This document shows, piece by piece, positions 25,521 to 34,653 of a stretch of 64,000 nt of DNA; position 1 is the first letter of the stretch, and every line of letters starts with the position of its first letter. The position numbers and the translations under genes were made by a program. The stretch covers positions 46,494 through 110,493 of the forward strand of contig CAILZI010000193.1 in assembly GCA_903838675.1 (NCBI GenBank), read 5' to 3'. The notes under the pieces were generated by a model. That model was not told where the DNA came from and searched no databases. It was given only the letters and a program-made list of their open reading frames with translations. This DNA is from an uncultured Verrucomicrobiota bacterium (lineage in GTDB: Bacteria; Verrucomicrobiota; Verrucomicrobiia; Verrucomicrobiales; Verrucomicrobiaceae).

Positions 25521-26374
25521 GTCACCTCCTTTCGGCTCAAACCCTGCCAGATGACGACGACGAGCATAGGCAGCAGCACGGCCAGCATCAATCCGCCGGC
25601 CAATGCGCTGGCGTGTGGCAGATTGCGGTCTGAAAACACACGCTGGGCGATCTTGCTGCCAAGCATTTCATCCGATGTCCCCCCCACCATCTGCGGGATG
25701 ACATACTGGCCGAGACAGCAGACAAACACCATCACCGCCGCAGAGACCAGGCCGCGTTGCACGCCGGGCACGAACACCTTGGAGAACGAACGCCAGGGGC
25801 CGGCCCCAAGATCTCGTGCCGCATCCAACAGGCCAAAATCAAACTTCTCGGCTGCAGCGTAGAGCGGCAGGATGGCGAATGGCAGCTGTGTATACACGAG
25901 CACCAGCAGCACCGTTCCCGCATGGTTCAGCAGCACGGCATTCTCTGGAATAAGATGCAGCCCGATGAGCAGCTTCGTCAGCGGCCCTTCGGGATGCAGC
26001 AGGGATTTCCATGCAAAAATACGAATCAGAAAGTTCGACAGAAACGGGATGACGACGAGGAGCAGCAGCACCTGGCGCATGCGCTGCCCGACACGTGCCA
26101 TCTGAAACGCCATCGGCAGGGCCAGCGCCAGACAGACCAAGGTGGTCAGTCCGCTAAGCCAGAAGGTCCGCCACAGAATGGGCAGGTAGGCCGGATCCTG
26201 CACCTCCTTCAGCGTAGCCAGCGTCCACCCTGCACCGACACCGCCCTGCAAATCCGCCGGACGAAAGGCGGTCACAATGACCAGAATGGCCGGAATCACA
26301 AAAAACACGGACAGCCATGCGAGTGAAGGCAGTGTGAGCAGCCATTGTCTGGAGGGTGGTTGGTCGGCAGTCAT
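25517..26374 (-). CDS. potB: Polyamine-type ABC transporter permease PotB
   Basis: About 285 residues from the ATG at 26374; a start at 26428 would overlap potA by 52 bp. Six hydrophobic segments are visible, beginning LPSLAWLSVFFVIPAILVIV. The coupling loop LLDAARDLGAGPWRSFSKV and the downstream GLVSAAVMVFVCCLGQYVIP fit PotB. The start is 2 bp after the potA stop, and the stop overlaps potC. It forms the heterodimeric channel with PotC, energised by PotA. Confidence 0.92.
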   Translation of the reverse strand: MTADQPPSRQWLLTLPSLAWLSVFFVIPAILVIVTAFRPADLQGGVGAGWTLATLKEVQDPAYLPILWRTFWLSGLTTLVCLALALPMAFQMARVGQRMRQVLLLLVVIPFLSNFLIRIFAWKSLLHPEGPLTKLLIGLHLIPENAVLLNHAGTVLLVLVYTQLPFAILPLYAAAEKFDFGLLDAARDLGAGPWRSFSKVFVPGVQRGLVSAAVMVFVCCLGQYVIPQMVGGTSDEMLGSKIAQRVFSDRNLPHASALAGGLMLAVLLPMLVVVIWQGLSRKEVT

Positions 26375-26376
26375 GA

Positions 26377-27477
26377 TTATGCCTCCAACCTCACCACCCG
26401 GGCTTCGTCCGGGTGAAAACTCATCCACACTTCCGAGCCCCGCGCGGGATCAATTTCCCCACCGCTGAAGCGGCTGCGCTGCAGTTGGGCGAGGATGCTG
26501 TGCTCCCCTGCCCGAATTCGGTACCGGGTGTGCGAGCCGAAATAGGCCATGTCCTCGACGATCCCTGAAAAGGCGTTCACCCGTTCACCACTGGGCGGAC
26601 GTTTGAGGGTGAGGCTGATTTTTTCGGGTCGCACCATGAGCCGCAGCTTCTGGTTGGCAGACAGCTCTCCATTGCTCAGAACGAGCGGACTGCCAAGTCC
26701 TTCTATCAGCACGCGAACATACCCTTCGTGCTGCAGTTCGACCGCGATTCCTGTGAAGAAGTTCGCATCGCCGATGAATGTGGCGACAAAGCTGGTGCGA
26801 GGCATTTCATAGAGATGCTCGGGCGTGTCCACTTGCTCCACCTTGCCAGCATTCATCACGGCAATGCGATCACTCAGGCTCATGGCCTCGCCCTGATCAT
26901 GGGTGACGTAAATGAAGGTGGTGCCGACCTGCTCATGGATGGTGTTCAGCTCCATGAGCATGTGCTGGCGCAGTTTGAGATCCAGCGCGGCCAGCGGCTC
27001 GTCGAGCAGCAGCACCTGGGGGCGGTTCACCAAGGCCCGCGCAATGGCCACCCGCTGGCGCTGGCCACCACTGAGCTGGCCGGGTCGCTTGCGCGCATGC
27101 TCGCTGAGCCGCACCAGCTCCAGCATGCGGTCCACACCACTCCGTATTTCCTCGCGCGGTCGGCGACTCATGCGCAGACCGAAAGCAATGTTCTCCCAGA
27201 CACTTAAATGCGGAAAGAGGGCGTAATTTTGAAACACCGTGTTCACCGGACGCAGTTCCGGGGGCAGTGCGGTGATGTCCTGGCCACCGACAAGAATCCG
27301 CCCACGGTCCGGGCGCTCAAACCCGGCGATCATGCGCAGCAGGGTGGTTTTGCCGCAGCCGCTGGGGCCGAGTAGCGAAAACGCCTCCCCTTTCCCCACT
27401 GTCAACGACACATCATCCACGGCACGCTGTGCGCCGAAGGATTTGGAAACGTGGTCGATGACGAGAAAATCGTCCAT
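26377..27477 (-). CDS. potA: Polyamine-type ABC transporter ATPase PotA
   Basis: A 366-residue ABC ATPase of the PotA/MalK type. Walker A is LGPSGCGKTTLLRM, the signature LSGGQRQRVAIARAL, Walker B LLLDEPLAALD and the switch region YVTHDQGEAMSLSDR. A C-terminal regulatory TOBE domain (about 275-366) follows, with KLRLMVRPEKISL. It is the first gene of potABC and is divergent from the pseudokinase gene at 27565 across an 87-bp gap, in which I see no clear operator. Confidence 0.93.
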   Translation of the reverse strand: MDDFLVIDHVSKSFGAQRAVDDVSLTVGKGEAFSLLGPSGCGKTTLLRMIAGFERPDRGRILVGGQDITALPPELRPVNTVFQNYALFPHLSVWENIAFGLRMSRRPREEIRSGVDRMLELVRLSEHARKRPGQLSGGQRQRVAIARALVNRPQVLLLDEPLAALDLKLRQHMLMELNTIHEQVGTTFIYVTHDQGEAMSLSDRIAVMNAGKVEQVDTPEHLYEMPRTSFVATFIGDANFFTGIAVELQHEGYVRVLIEGLGSPLVLSNGELSANQKLRLMVRPEKISLTLKRPPSGERVNAFSGIVEDMAYFGSHTRYRIRAGEHSILAQLQRSRFSGGEIDPARGSEVWMSFHPDEARVVRLEA

Positions 27478-27564
27478 GCAGGGATTGGAACGGTACTGTA
27501 GCCTGCAAACAATGGATGTGGCAAGAAGCTTGCGGTAATCGATGGAACGGGCCAGCTTTACCGG

Positions 27565-28752
27565 ATGTCCTCCCGTTTTGAAATTCTGCGTCCTCTTGAA
27601 GAGGACACCGCCAGCAAGCTATTGCTCGTCCGCGACAACAAACGCGGAGATGAACTGCGGCTGAGGCGCTTTAAAACCACCAAGCCGGAGGAAATCGATG
27701 GCCTGCAGGAATTATTCCGCCAGCTTGCCACCCTGCAAAATCCGCATCTGGACCGCCTGATCGATTTCGGCGCAGACAAGGACGGCTTCTACACCATCGT
27801 GGCGGGGACGCTGCCAGGAGAAACGTTGAGCGAAGTGCTGGAACGCGGACCGCTCACAGCAAAGGAGTTTGAAACCGTGGCATTGCAGCTCCTGGAGGTG
27901 CTTTCAGTCCTGCATGAGGACGCCATCGTCCATGGCAGCCTGCGGCCTGATTTTATACGTATCGCGGGCAAATCCGCCGCTGACTGGCAGGTCACGCTGC
28001 ATGGTTTTGGCCAGGGCTTTGCCGGTCGGAATGACAGTATCGAGGAGCAGATCCGCGCCTATCGCTGCACCGCGCCGGAACAATGGCAGGATGGCACCAC
28101 CCGCCGCCGCACTGACGTTTATGCCCTGGGCTGCATTTTGTATGAAGCTCTCACAGCACGACCTCCCTTTGACGGCCGCGTACTGAAGGAACTGCGGCTG
28201 AAGCACCTCGGCCATGATCTGGCACCCCTGCAAAAACTCGCATCGCATGTCCCTAGCTGGATGTCTGCATGGGTGATGCACCTGATGGCGGTGGATCCCG
28301 AACAACGTCCGCGCAAGGCGGCGGCGGCCAAGGAGTTGTTCGAGCGCCGTGAGGCCCCAAACCTGCCGGAACTGCCATCGACTCGCACCGAACTCGCAGG
28401 GAGCGCTCCACCTCCCCCGCCAGTCAACCTCATCCAGCAGCAGGTCTCGTCCCCCGTGGTCCTGCCCAATCCGCAACAGGGAGCACGCAATGCGACGTCG
28501 AGCACAATTCCAATTTCCCCGGGGATGCATGTGGCTGCCAGCCGGCCCAAACGCCCCACGACAGCCTTGATGCCCGCACAGCGCAAAACCTATACGCCTC
28601 CGATCAAGCCACCGGCTGCTACGACCAAAAACATCAAGCCCATTATCATCGCAGTTGCATCAGTTGTGCTTCTGCTGGCCGTTTTCGTCCTGTCACGCTG
28701 TGGTTCAAAGCCCGCACCAGTGAAAGGCAGTCCGGCGCAGAAACAGCGTTGA
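27565..28752 (+). CDS. Single-pass membrane pseudokinase
   Basis: A 395-residue protein with a full protein-kinase fold in the first 265 residues but with key residues replaced. The beta-3 lysine position reads LRLRRF (Arg34 for Lys), the catalytic HRD loop reads IVHGSLRPDFI (HGS at 123-125, and Phe for the metal-binding Asn), and DFG reads HGFGQG (GFG at 147-149). Fold landmarks remain: APEQW at 170, DVYALGCILYEALTARPPF and the final EQRPRKAAAAKELF. A Pro/Gln-rich segment of about 90 residues then leads to one membrane helix (about 360-376) and a short polar tail. It therefore probably senses or scaffolds rather than phosphorylates. No partner gene adjoins it. Similarity to active bacterial Ser/Thr kinases is my reading of the motifs. 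Confidence 0.85.
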   Translation: MSSRFEILRPLEEDTASKLLLVRDNKRGDELRLRRFKTTKPEEIDGLQELFRQLATLQNPHLDRLIDFGADKDGFYTIVAGTLPGETLSEVLERGPLTAKEFETVALQLLEVLSVLHEDAIVHGSLRPDFIRIAGKSAADWQVTLHGFGQGFAGRNDSIEEQIRAYRCTAPEQWQDGTTRRRTDVYALGCILYEALTARPPFDGRVLKELRLKHLGHDLAPLQKLASHVPSWMSAWVMHLMAVDPEQRPRKAAAAKELFERREAPNLPELPSTRTELAGSAPPPPPVNLIQQQVSSPVVLPNPQQGARNATSSTIPISPGMHVAASRPKRPTTALMPAQRKTYTPPIKPPAATTKNIKPIIIAVASVVLLLAVFVLSRCGSKPAPVKGSPAQKQR

Positions 28753-28911
28753 GCGTCTTCGGAGTTCGATTGGCGGCAGCCCGTTCTAGAATTGGGTTAA
28801 CGGCCGCAATTCATTTTTTGAGGATTGGTTTTACGTTTTTGTGGTCACCCCGCTCTGGAATCAGGGCTCAGGGCGATTACTCTCCAGCCAAACGTGTCAG
28901 TCATAATGAAT

Positions 28912-28935
28912 GAAGCAGGCATTGCTGCCTGCTTC
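28912..28935. terminator. Bidirectional hairpin between convergent genes
   Basis: Perfect ten-base arms GAAGCAGGCA/TGCCTGCTTC with a TTGC loop lie between the pseudokinase gene and the convergent DUF1111 gene. T-tracts are weak on both sides. It is the only structured element in the 215-bp gap (28753-28967) and may serve both genes. Confidence 0.5.
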
Positions 28936-28967
28936 ACACCTCCCATTCATCACACTCACACGCTCAA

Positions 28968-30215
28968 TCAAATGGACATGAGGAAATCAATGAGCTGCTG
29001 CACCTGCTGCTTGCTGAGCTTCATGTAGCGGTCCCTGGCCGCCTTGGCTTCGCCATCATGCGCTTTGATCGCGTCATCGACGTTCATCGCACGCCCATCG
29101 TGCAGATAGGGCGCGCTGGCACGCAGTCCCCACAGCGGTGAGGTCCGCATCTCCCGCACATCAGCGGCACCCTGGGCGATGCCGTCGCCTAACGCGCCCA
29201 TGTCATGCAAGAGGAGGTCGGAGAAGAGCCAGACCTGCTGCTGGTTGAGCGCCGCAATTTTGTTGGGCCCGGTGAACATCAGCGGCACATGGCAGACGGC
29301 GCAGCCGGTGTTTTGAAACACACTGCGCCCCGCTGCGGCGGAACTGGTGGGCGGCAGGCGCGGAGGTGCGCCGAGGAAGCGCATGAAGTCAGTCGCACGG
29401 TCGATGTCACCTTTGCCCGTCGTTGGATCGATCACATCTTCAGGATCGGCCACAGTGTCATACTGCGCAAGAAGCTGAGTGTTGCCATTCGGGGCGTTTT
29501 CCACCGGGAACAGGCGGTTGGTGATGCCGACTTCGTTGAGGTAGGCGTCTCCGGCAAAACTGAGCAGGGTTGCCTGCTGGGCCTTCCAGCCAAAACGTCC
29601 GATCAAAGTCTTCCCCGTGGCGGCATCTGCCACCTTGGCCACCTTCCCCACCACACCGTCCAGCGGCGTGTTATGTACGTTTTGCAGAATTTGATCATCC
29701 GGGATCGCCTCAATCAAGCCGAGGCCGAAGAGCGGGGTGGAATTGCGGTGCGCCACCACGTTGGCCTCCGGCGGCACCACTTCGTGCAGCACGGGATTGA
29801 TCTCCATCTCCTGCTGCAAGGAACCTCCGAGGGAGACGAGCGGATTGAACACGCCGCCGTCCGTGCGGCCGAAGCGCGTGACGTCGATCGGGCCTGCACC
29901 ACCTGTCACTGGCGTATTGTGGCACGTCACACAGGAGTCGCGGTTGAAGATGGGACCCAGGCCGCTGGCCTCGGTTTCGGGCGATTCGAAATCATCTTTG
30001 CCATCAAGCCACGCCGCCATCTGTGCCTTCGTCAGGCCCGGCAGCGGATCCCCAAGCTGTGGTGGTTTGCTGGCGGGCGGTGGTGATGTGGGCGGGTGGG
30101 GTGGCGGCTGCGGGCGGTGGGCCGGATGTCTGGGCGGCATTTGCGCCACAGCGTGCATCCCGAAGGACCATGCCAGGGCAACTGCGAGATAGGAGGTGAT
30201 GCGGATCGCTTTCAT
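28968..30215 (-). CDS. Exported di-heme oxidoreductase-like protein (DUF1111)
   Basis: About 415 residues from the ATG at 30215, with a signal peptide (AVALAWSFGMHAVAQ). Two c-type haem sites, RDSCVTCHNTPVTGG in the N-terminal half and NTGCAVCHVPLMF in the C-terminal half, give the CXXCH pair of the DUF1111/di-heme oxidoreductase family, related to cytochrome c peroxidase. The family C-terminal signature SPLWGLRASAPYLHDGRA is present. After the signal comes a Pro/His-rich stretch (about residues 28-52). It is periplasmic, handling electrons or peroxide; the substrate is unknown. It is divergent from the DUF3147 gene. Confidence 0.88.
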   Translation of the reverse strand: MKAIRITSYLAVALAWSFGMHAVAQMPPRHPAHRPQPPPHPPTSPPPASKPPQLGDPLPGLTKAQMAAWLDGKDDFESPETEASGLGPIFNRDSCVTCHNTPVTGGAGPIDVTRFGRTDGGVFNPLVSLGGSLQQEMEINPVLHEVVPPEANVVAHRNSTPLFGLGLIEAIPDDQILQNVHNTPLDGVVGKVAKVADAATGKTLIGRFGWKAQQATLLSFAGDAYLNEVGITNRLFPVENAPNGNTQLLAQYDTVADPEDVIDPTTGKGDIDRATDFMRFLGAPPRLPPTSSAAAGRSVFQNTGCAVCHVPLMFTGPNKIAALNQQQVWLFSDLLLHDMGALGDGIAQGAADVREMRTSPLWGLRASAPYLHDGRAMNVDDAIKAHDGEAKAARDRYMKLSKQQVQQLIDFLMSI

Positions 30216-30321
30216 GACAAGATTGGGTTGGCTGCAACCACGCCTGTGCGTGATCTCGTTGACCGGAGAAATCCCACCCATCGAAAATCGTTACTCACAT
30301 TTTATCATCCACCCTCCGCCC

Positions 30322-30681
30322 ATGACTCTGAAGCTCCTCCTCAAGTACCTCCTCAGCGCCGGCATCATAACGCTGGTGAGCGAGATGGTGAAACGCAGCG
30401 ACAAACTCGGCGCTCTGCTGGCGGCCCTGCCCTTCGTCAGCCTCATCACGCTCTTCTGGGTTCACTACGAAAGCATGCCGGAGGTGCGGGCGCAGAAGAC
30501 CGCAGACCACATGTACTACATCTTCTGGTATGTCCTGCCCACGCTGCCGATGTTTCTGCTCTTTCCGGCTTTTCAGCGTTGGTGGGGCTTTTATGGTGCG
30601 CTGGGCGGCAGCGCGGTGCTGACGCTGCTGTTGTTTGCCCTGCTGCGCGCCCTCACCGCCCGCTTTGGTGTGATGCTGTGA
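30322..30681 (+). CDS. DUF3147 family membrane protein
   Basis: A 119-residue integral-membrane protein from the ATG at 30322. Four hydrophobic segments are seen, with the DUF3147 features SEMVKRSDKLGALLAALPFV, HMYYIFWYVLPTLPMFLLFP and a conserved Trp-rich FQRWWGFY. The function of this family is unknown. An upstream in-frame start (30196) would overlap the divergent cytochrome gene and add non-membrane residues not typical of the family. The downstream oxidoreductase starts 45 bp later on the same strand. Confidence 0.8.
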   Translation: MTLKLLLKYLLSAGIITLVSEMVKRSDKLGALLAALPFVSLITLFWVHYESMPEVRAQKTADHMYYIFWYVLPTLPMFLLFPAFQRWWGFYGALGGSAVLTLLLFALLRALTARFGVML

Positions 30682-30726
30682 GTCTCTCCTGCTTGACTGG
30701 CGGTGGCTGCGCGGCTTCATCAGGGC

Positions 30727-31830
30727 ATGAACATCAACCACTGTCGCTGGGGCATCCTGGGTGCCGCTTTCATCGCTCGTAAAAACTGGCAGGCCATTCG
30801 TGATGCCGGCAATGCCACGCTGGTGGCCGTAGCCAGTCGTGATCTCTCACGCGCCCAGGCTTTCATTGACGAATGCCAGGGCAGCGCGCCGCATGCAAAC
30901 GTGCCGGAGGCAATGGATGACTACGCCGCGCTGCTTGCGCGCACGGACATCGACGCCGTCTACATCCCCCTCCCCACCGGCCTGCGCAAGGAGTGGGTGA
31001 TCCGCGCTGCGCAGGCTGGCAAACACGTGCTGGTAGAAAAACCAGTGGGCGTCACTGCGGCAGATGTCGCAGAAATCATCGCCGCCTGTGAGAAACACAG
31101 CGTCCAGTTCATGGACGGCGTCATGTTCATGCACGGGCGGCGCCTGCAACGCCTCCGTGAAGTGGTGGACCGCGACGTCGGCAAGGTGCGAAACATTGCG
31201 ACGCAGTTCAGCTTCATCAGCGATGACGAGTTTAAGCGCAGCAACATCCGCACGCATGGCAAACTCGAACCTCTGGGCTGCCTGGGGGATCTCGGCTGGT
31301 ACTGCCTGCGTTTCACCCTCTGGGCCATGAACTACGCCGCGCCCACGCAGGTGACCGGCCGCATTCACACAGAAACACAGCAGACCGCCGATGCGCCTCC
31401 CGTGCCGCTGGAATTCTCCGGCACCCTGAGCTTTGCCGATGGTGCGAACGCCTCGTTCTACTGCTCCTTCACCACAACGAACGCACAGTGGGCCATCGTC
31501 AGCGGATCCAACGGGCTGCTGCAGGTCTCCGACTTCGTTCTCCCCTTCTCCGGCCCACAAACAAAGTACAGCCTCACACGCTCCGAGTTCGTGCTCGATG
31601 GCTGCAAGGCCAGCATGCACGAAGGGCGGCAGATCGAAGCCCTCGACGAGCCCAGCAACAACGCGCCGGGTTCGCAGGAGGCGGGGTTGTTTCACACTTT
31701 CTCCCAGCTGGTCCTCTCCGGAAAAATCGAGCCCCACTGGTCCGAAATCAGCATCCTCACCCAACGCGTCCTGGACGCCTGTCTCCTCTCGGCTCATCAG
31801 GACTCAAAGCCCGTCGCCATCGCGCCATGA
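30727..31830 (+). CDS. Gfo/Idh/MocA family oxidoreductase
   Basis: A 367-residue NAD(P)-dependent dehydrogenase of the Gfo/Idh/MocA family. The Rossmann fold starts with RWGILGAAFIARKNWQ. The conserved EKPV motif, with its catalytic-site Lys, is in HVLVEKPVGVTAADVAE. The C-terminal beta-sheet domain holds the GDLGWYC and LEFSGTLSFADGANASFYCS segments. No signal peptide or Tat motif is seen, so it is cytoplasmic, unlike many secreted family members in this phylum. Substrates are sugars, inositols or amino sugars and cannot be specified. It starts 45 bp after the DUF3147 gene and may be cotranscribed. Confidence 0.88.
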   Translation: MNINHCRWGILGAAFIARKNWQAIRDAGNATLVAVASRDLSRAQAFIDECQGSAPHANVPEAMDDYAALLARTDIDAVYIPLPTGLRKEWVIRAAQAGKHVLVEKPVGVTAADVAEIIAACEKHSVQFMDGVMFMHGRRLQRLREVVDRDVGKVRNIATQFSFISDDEFKRSNIRTHGKLEPLGCLGDLGWYCLRFTLWAMNYAAPTQVTGRIHTETQQTADAPPVPLEFSGTLSFADGANASFYCSFTTTNAQWAIVSGSNGLLQVSDFVLPFSGPQTKYSLTRSEFVLDGCKASMHEGRQIEALDEPSNNAPGSQEAGLFHTFSQLVLSGKIEPHWSEISILTQRVLDACLLSAHQDSKPVAIAP

Positions 31831-31867
31831 GCCGCCCCAGCTCATGGGGTGGCGGCGCCATTCCGCT

Positions 31868-33607
31868 TCATTTTTCTGGCTGCGGAATTTCAACAATCAC
31901 TTCCTGCTGCGGGTGTCCGGCATCGATTGGGAGCGTGATCACCACGCGCCCCTCGGCAGTCCCGGCATTGCCATCTTTGACATAAGGATTGTGCGGGAGA
32001 ATGGGCCAGGCCAGATGCGCCGTGGGTGGCAGCGTGAAGCGGCACCCTCCATAGAGCAGCATGCCGGCAAGTTCCTTGGGCTGCCATTCAAGCCTCTCAC
32101 TTCCTAGCACAACCGTCTTTCCGGCACCGTTTTGCAGCGTGCTGCCCATGCGGGGCAGCAGCGTAAGATGTGCGGCCATGGGCAGGCCGGAGGCCAGGGA
32201 GGCCTCCACTTGATACGCCAATTTCTGCGGATTGATCCACCGCAGGCGCAGCCGACACTGTTCCGGCCCATACGCCAGATCCAGTCCTGGCTCGGGGCCT
32301 TCGATAAGCCGCGCTTCCGAGGGCACATGAAATAATTTTCCCTCCGGCGGAATGAAATTAGGCGCCGTGTCGCCCGGCCGATGAAACAGCAGCGCGGGAT
32401 CCCCGGCTGTAAAGGTGCTCCACAAGGGCTGCAGTTTCGTATTGCCTCCGCCAAGGATCAGCCCCGCGGCATCGTGATAAATGCTGACCAAATTCTGCCG
32501 ATCTTGATGCCAGCGCACCTTGGACACCGGCGTCGTGAAAGCAGAAAGAGCGACGAACCACCCGCCACGGCGGAACGTGGCCGCCTTTGGCTGGCCGCCC
32601 TCGCTCAGGATGAAGGTGTCCTGCGCAGGCACGGGCTCCATGGGCCCTTCTTCGCCATGGTGCACCATGGCCGCCATCAGGTCTGCATTCCTCTCCAGAT
32701 TGGTGCTTTTGGCCCACTGCTGGTGCAGCCATGCGCGGCCGCTCGCGGAGAAGCTGAAGCCCACATTGCCCGTCGGGATTTCCGCGCTGTAGGGGTTCCT
32801 CTGGTCCAGCGTCTCCACGCATCTCCCGTCCGGGTAGGTGAAGTGGGCGTGGTAGGCGGCGGCCTTTTCCAGCGCCGGAAGCACGCGCCGGTCATGAGAC
32901 ATGGCATAGTAGTGGCCCAGCGCCTCGACATACACGGAGTTGTACTCAACCACCAGCGGACCTCCGCCTTCCTTCCAGTACCCGCCTTCATTCTGCGCAC
33001 CCACCACCTTCATTAAGAAGTCTGCGGCCTGCCGGCACCATGCGGGCTGCTCCAGCGTAAGCCCGGCCTGATAAAGAGCCATCGCGTGGAATGAGCTGAT
33101 GTTGTGCATGTCCTTCATTTCCTTGCGGGAGATGACCGTGAAGCCCAGCATGAGAGCTTTTTGCCACGCATCCCGGCGTGCGGCGGGCATGTCATCACGG
33201 ATCAACTCATGGGTCATGATCCAGCGGGCGTATACCCACGGAGAGCGGATCATGCCCCACGTGCTGCCATCTTTTTTGCGATAGACCCAGGCCCCCTCGC
33301 TATCCATCGCCTCGATCAAGGCGTCCCCTGCCTTCATGATCACCTCCAGCAGGGCCGGATCTTTGTGCCTGGAGTGGCCCGCAGTGGCGTAGGCCACCGC
33401 CAGGGCGTACATGCGGTTTTGATCTCTGCATTCCCACACCGCTCCATCAAAATGCCCCGTCACCGGATCATAGCATTTTAAAATTTCACGAACACGCCCG
33501 GGCATCTGTTTAACAAACTTCTCCTTGAAGCGCAGGTCTTCCGCTTGCGCGGTGGAAAAGAAGAGGATCGCCATGACACAGGCGAACAGCAGGCTGTCAT
33601 GTTTCAT
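31868..33607 (-). CDS. Secreted protein with alpha/alpha-toroid-like N-terminal half
   Basis: About 579 residues from the ATG at 33607, with a signal peptide (LLFACVMAILFFSTAQA). The first 300 residues have a repeated helical-pair pattern with aromatic-rich turns, such as DQNRMYALAVAYATAGHS, DSEGAWVYRKKDGSTWGMI and YNSVYVEALGHYYAM, as in (alpha/alpha)6-barrel carbohydrate lyases and hydrolases. The C-terminal half is beta-rich, fitting the accessory sandwich of alginate or heparin lyases. I cannot name a catalytic residue with confidence, so a polysaccharide-acting enzyme is a proposal, not a finding. It faces the Gfo/Idh/MocA gene convergently, 37 bp apart. Confidence 0.6.
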   Translation of the reverse strand: MKHDSLLFACVMAILFFSTAQAEDLRFKEKFVKQMPGRVREILKCYDPVTGHFDGAVWECRDQNRMYALAVAYATAGHSRHKDPALLEVIMKAGDALIEAMDSEGAWVYRKKDGSTWGMIRSPWVYARWIMTHELIRDDMPAARRDAWQKALMLGFTVISRKEMKDMHNISSFHAMALYQAGLTLEQPAWCRQAADFLMKVVGAQNEGGYWKEGGGPLVVEYNSVYVEALGHYYAMSHDRRVLPALEKAAAYHAHFTYPDGRCVETLDQRNPYSAEIPTGNVGFSFSASGRAWLHQQWAKSTNLERNADLMAAMVHHGEEGPMEPVPAQDTFILSEGGQPKAATFRRGGWFVALSAFTTPVSKVRWHQDRQNLVSIYHDAAGLILGGGNTKLQPLWSTFTAGDPALLFHRPGDTAPNFIPPEGKLFHVPSEARLIEGPEPGLDLAYGPEQCRLRLRWINPQKLAYQVEASLASGLPMAAHLTLLPRMGSTLQNGAGKTVVLGSERLEWQPKELAGMLLYGGCRFTLPPTAHLAWPILPHNPYVKDGNAGTAEGRVVITLPIDAGHPQQEVIVEIPQPEK

Positions 33608-33774
33608 AGGATGATAGGATAGGTCAGGGCGGCAACCTTTGCTTGCACTAGCGGGTCTCAATAGGCCAACCGACTGACGCCGTCAAAGGAACCGCTCCGC
33701 TGCCGGGCAACTTGGGAGCCGGTCTATCTGGCCTGGGGCTAAACCCGCAGACGCTGCCATCGAGACTTTTCACC

Positions 33775-34635
33775 TTACAAATCCAGCACCCGGTCCATCC
33801 GCTTCGCCACATCCGCCAAGTACTCCCAATCCCCCGCCTTCACCTCCGCCGCAGCCCATCCGTTAAAATCAATCTTGGCCAGCTCAGCGCGCACCGCCGG
33901 CCAGTTGATGCTGCCTTCACCGAGGGGCTTGTCATACCCCTTGCGCATGCCTTCGTTCATGGCGCGCTCAAGATCGTACTCCTTCACATCAATCTTCAGG
34001 CTGCGCTTTCCAAGCACCTGAGCCCAATGCTCGGCGACGCCCCAGCGCATCATGTTGCCAATGTCGAAATGCACCTGAACCCACGGGCTGCCCACTTCGT
34101 CAATGAACCGCGCCATGTCGTAGGCACTGATGAGGAAGGTGTTCCACACATTCTCGATCAAGATCCGCACCCCCTGCTTCTCCGCATGTTTCGCCCCTTC
34201 CTTCATTCGCGCCACTGAGCTGTCCCAAGTCTGCTGCAACGGCACCTCTGGCGGATACGCCAGCACCACAAGCATCGAGTCACCGCCGAGCTTCTTCGTC
34301 AGATCGATCCCTGCCTCCAACCCTTCGCTTCGCCCGCCCACGGTGCCGTCGATGATCAATCCACTCTCCTTGCTCGCCGCGATCCAGGTTTCCGCATTCT
34401 CCGCAGTGACATGGCCGAGAAGCAGACTCGGCTCGACGCCCTCATACCCACACGCCCGCAGCTTTTTAAAAGCCTCCGCCAGCGGCATGTCTTTCGCCAC
34501 CTTCTGCACCATCCCCCATTTGAGCGATTTCCGAATCTTGCCGGTGAATTGTCCTGCGTGAAGCGGTGCGGCAGGAGCAAGCACCGAGGCACCGAGCATC
34601 GCGGTGGTCTGATTGAGAAAGCAGCGGCGGTTCAT
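33775..34635 (-). CDS. Exported sugar phosphate isomerase/epimerase-like protein
   Basis: A 286-residue AP-endonuclease-2-type TIM-barrel protein. The N-terminus has adjacent arginines and a hydrophobic stretch (NRRCFLNQTTAMLGASVLA), suggesting Tat export, though the motif is imperfect. Likely barrel metal ligands are in VRILIENVW (Glu), VQVHFDIGN (His and Asp), LKIDVKEYD and the C-terminal AAAEVKAGDWE. The family includes hydroxypyruvate isomerase, xylose isomerase-like and inosose proteins. In this phylum such exported copies often accompany sugar oxidoreductases, consistent with the Gfo/Idh/MocA gene 2 kb away, but they are not in one operon. Confidence 0.82.
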   Translation of the reverse strand: MNRRCFLNQTTAMLGASVLAPAAPLHAGQFTGKIRKSLKWGMVQKVAKDMPLAEAFKKLRACGYEGVEPSLLLGHVTAENAETWIAASKESGLIIDGTVGGRSEGLEAGIDLTKKLGGDSMLVVLAYPPEVPLQQTWDSSVARMKEGAKHAEKQGVRILIENVWNTFLISAYDMARFIDEVGSPWVQVHFDIGNMMRWGVAEHWAQVLGKRSLKIDVKEYDLERAMNEGMRKGYDKPLGEGSINWPAVRAELAKIDFNGWAAAEVKAGDWEYLADVAKRMDRVLDL

Positions 34636-34653
34636 GCAGAAAAACAGAGTTGT

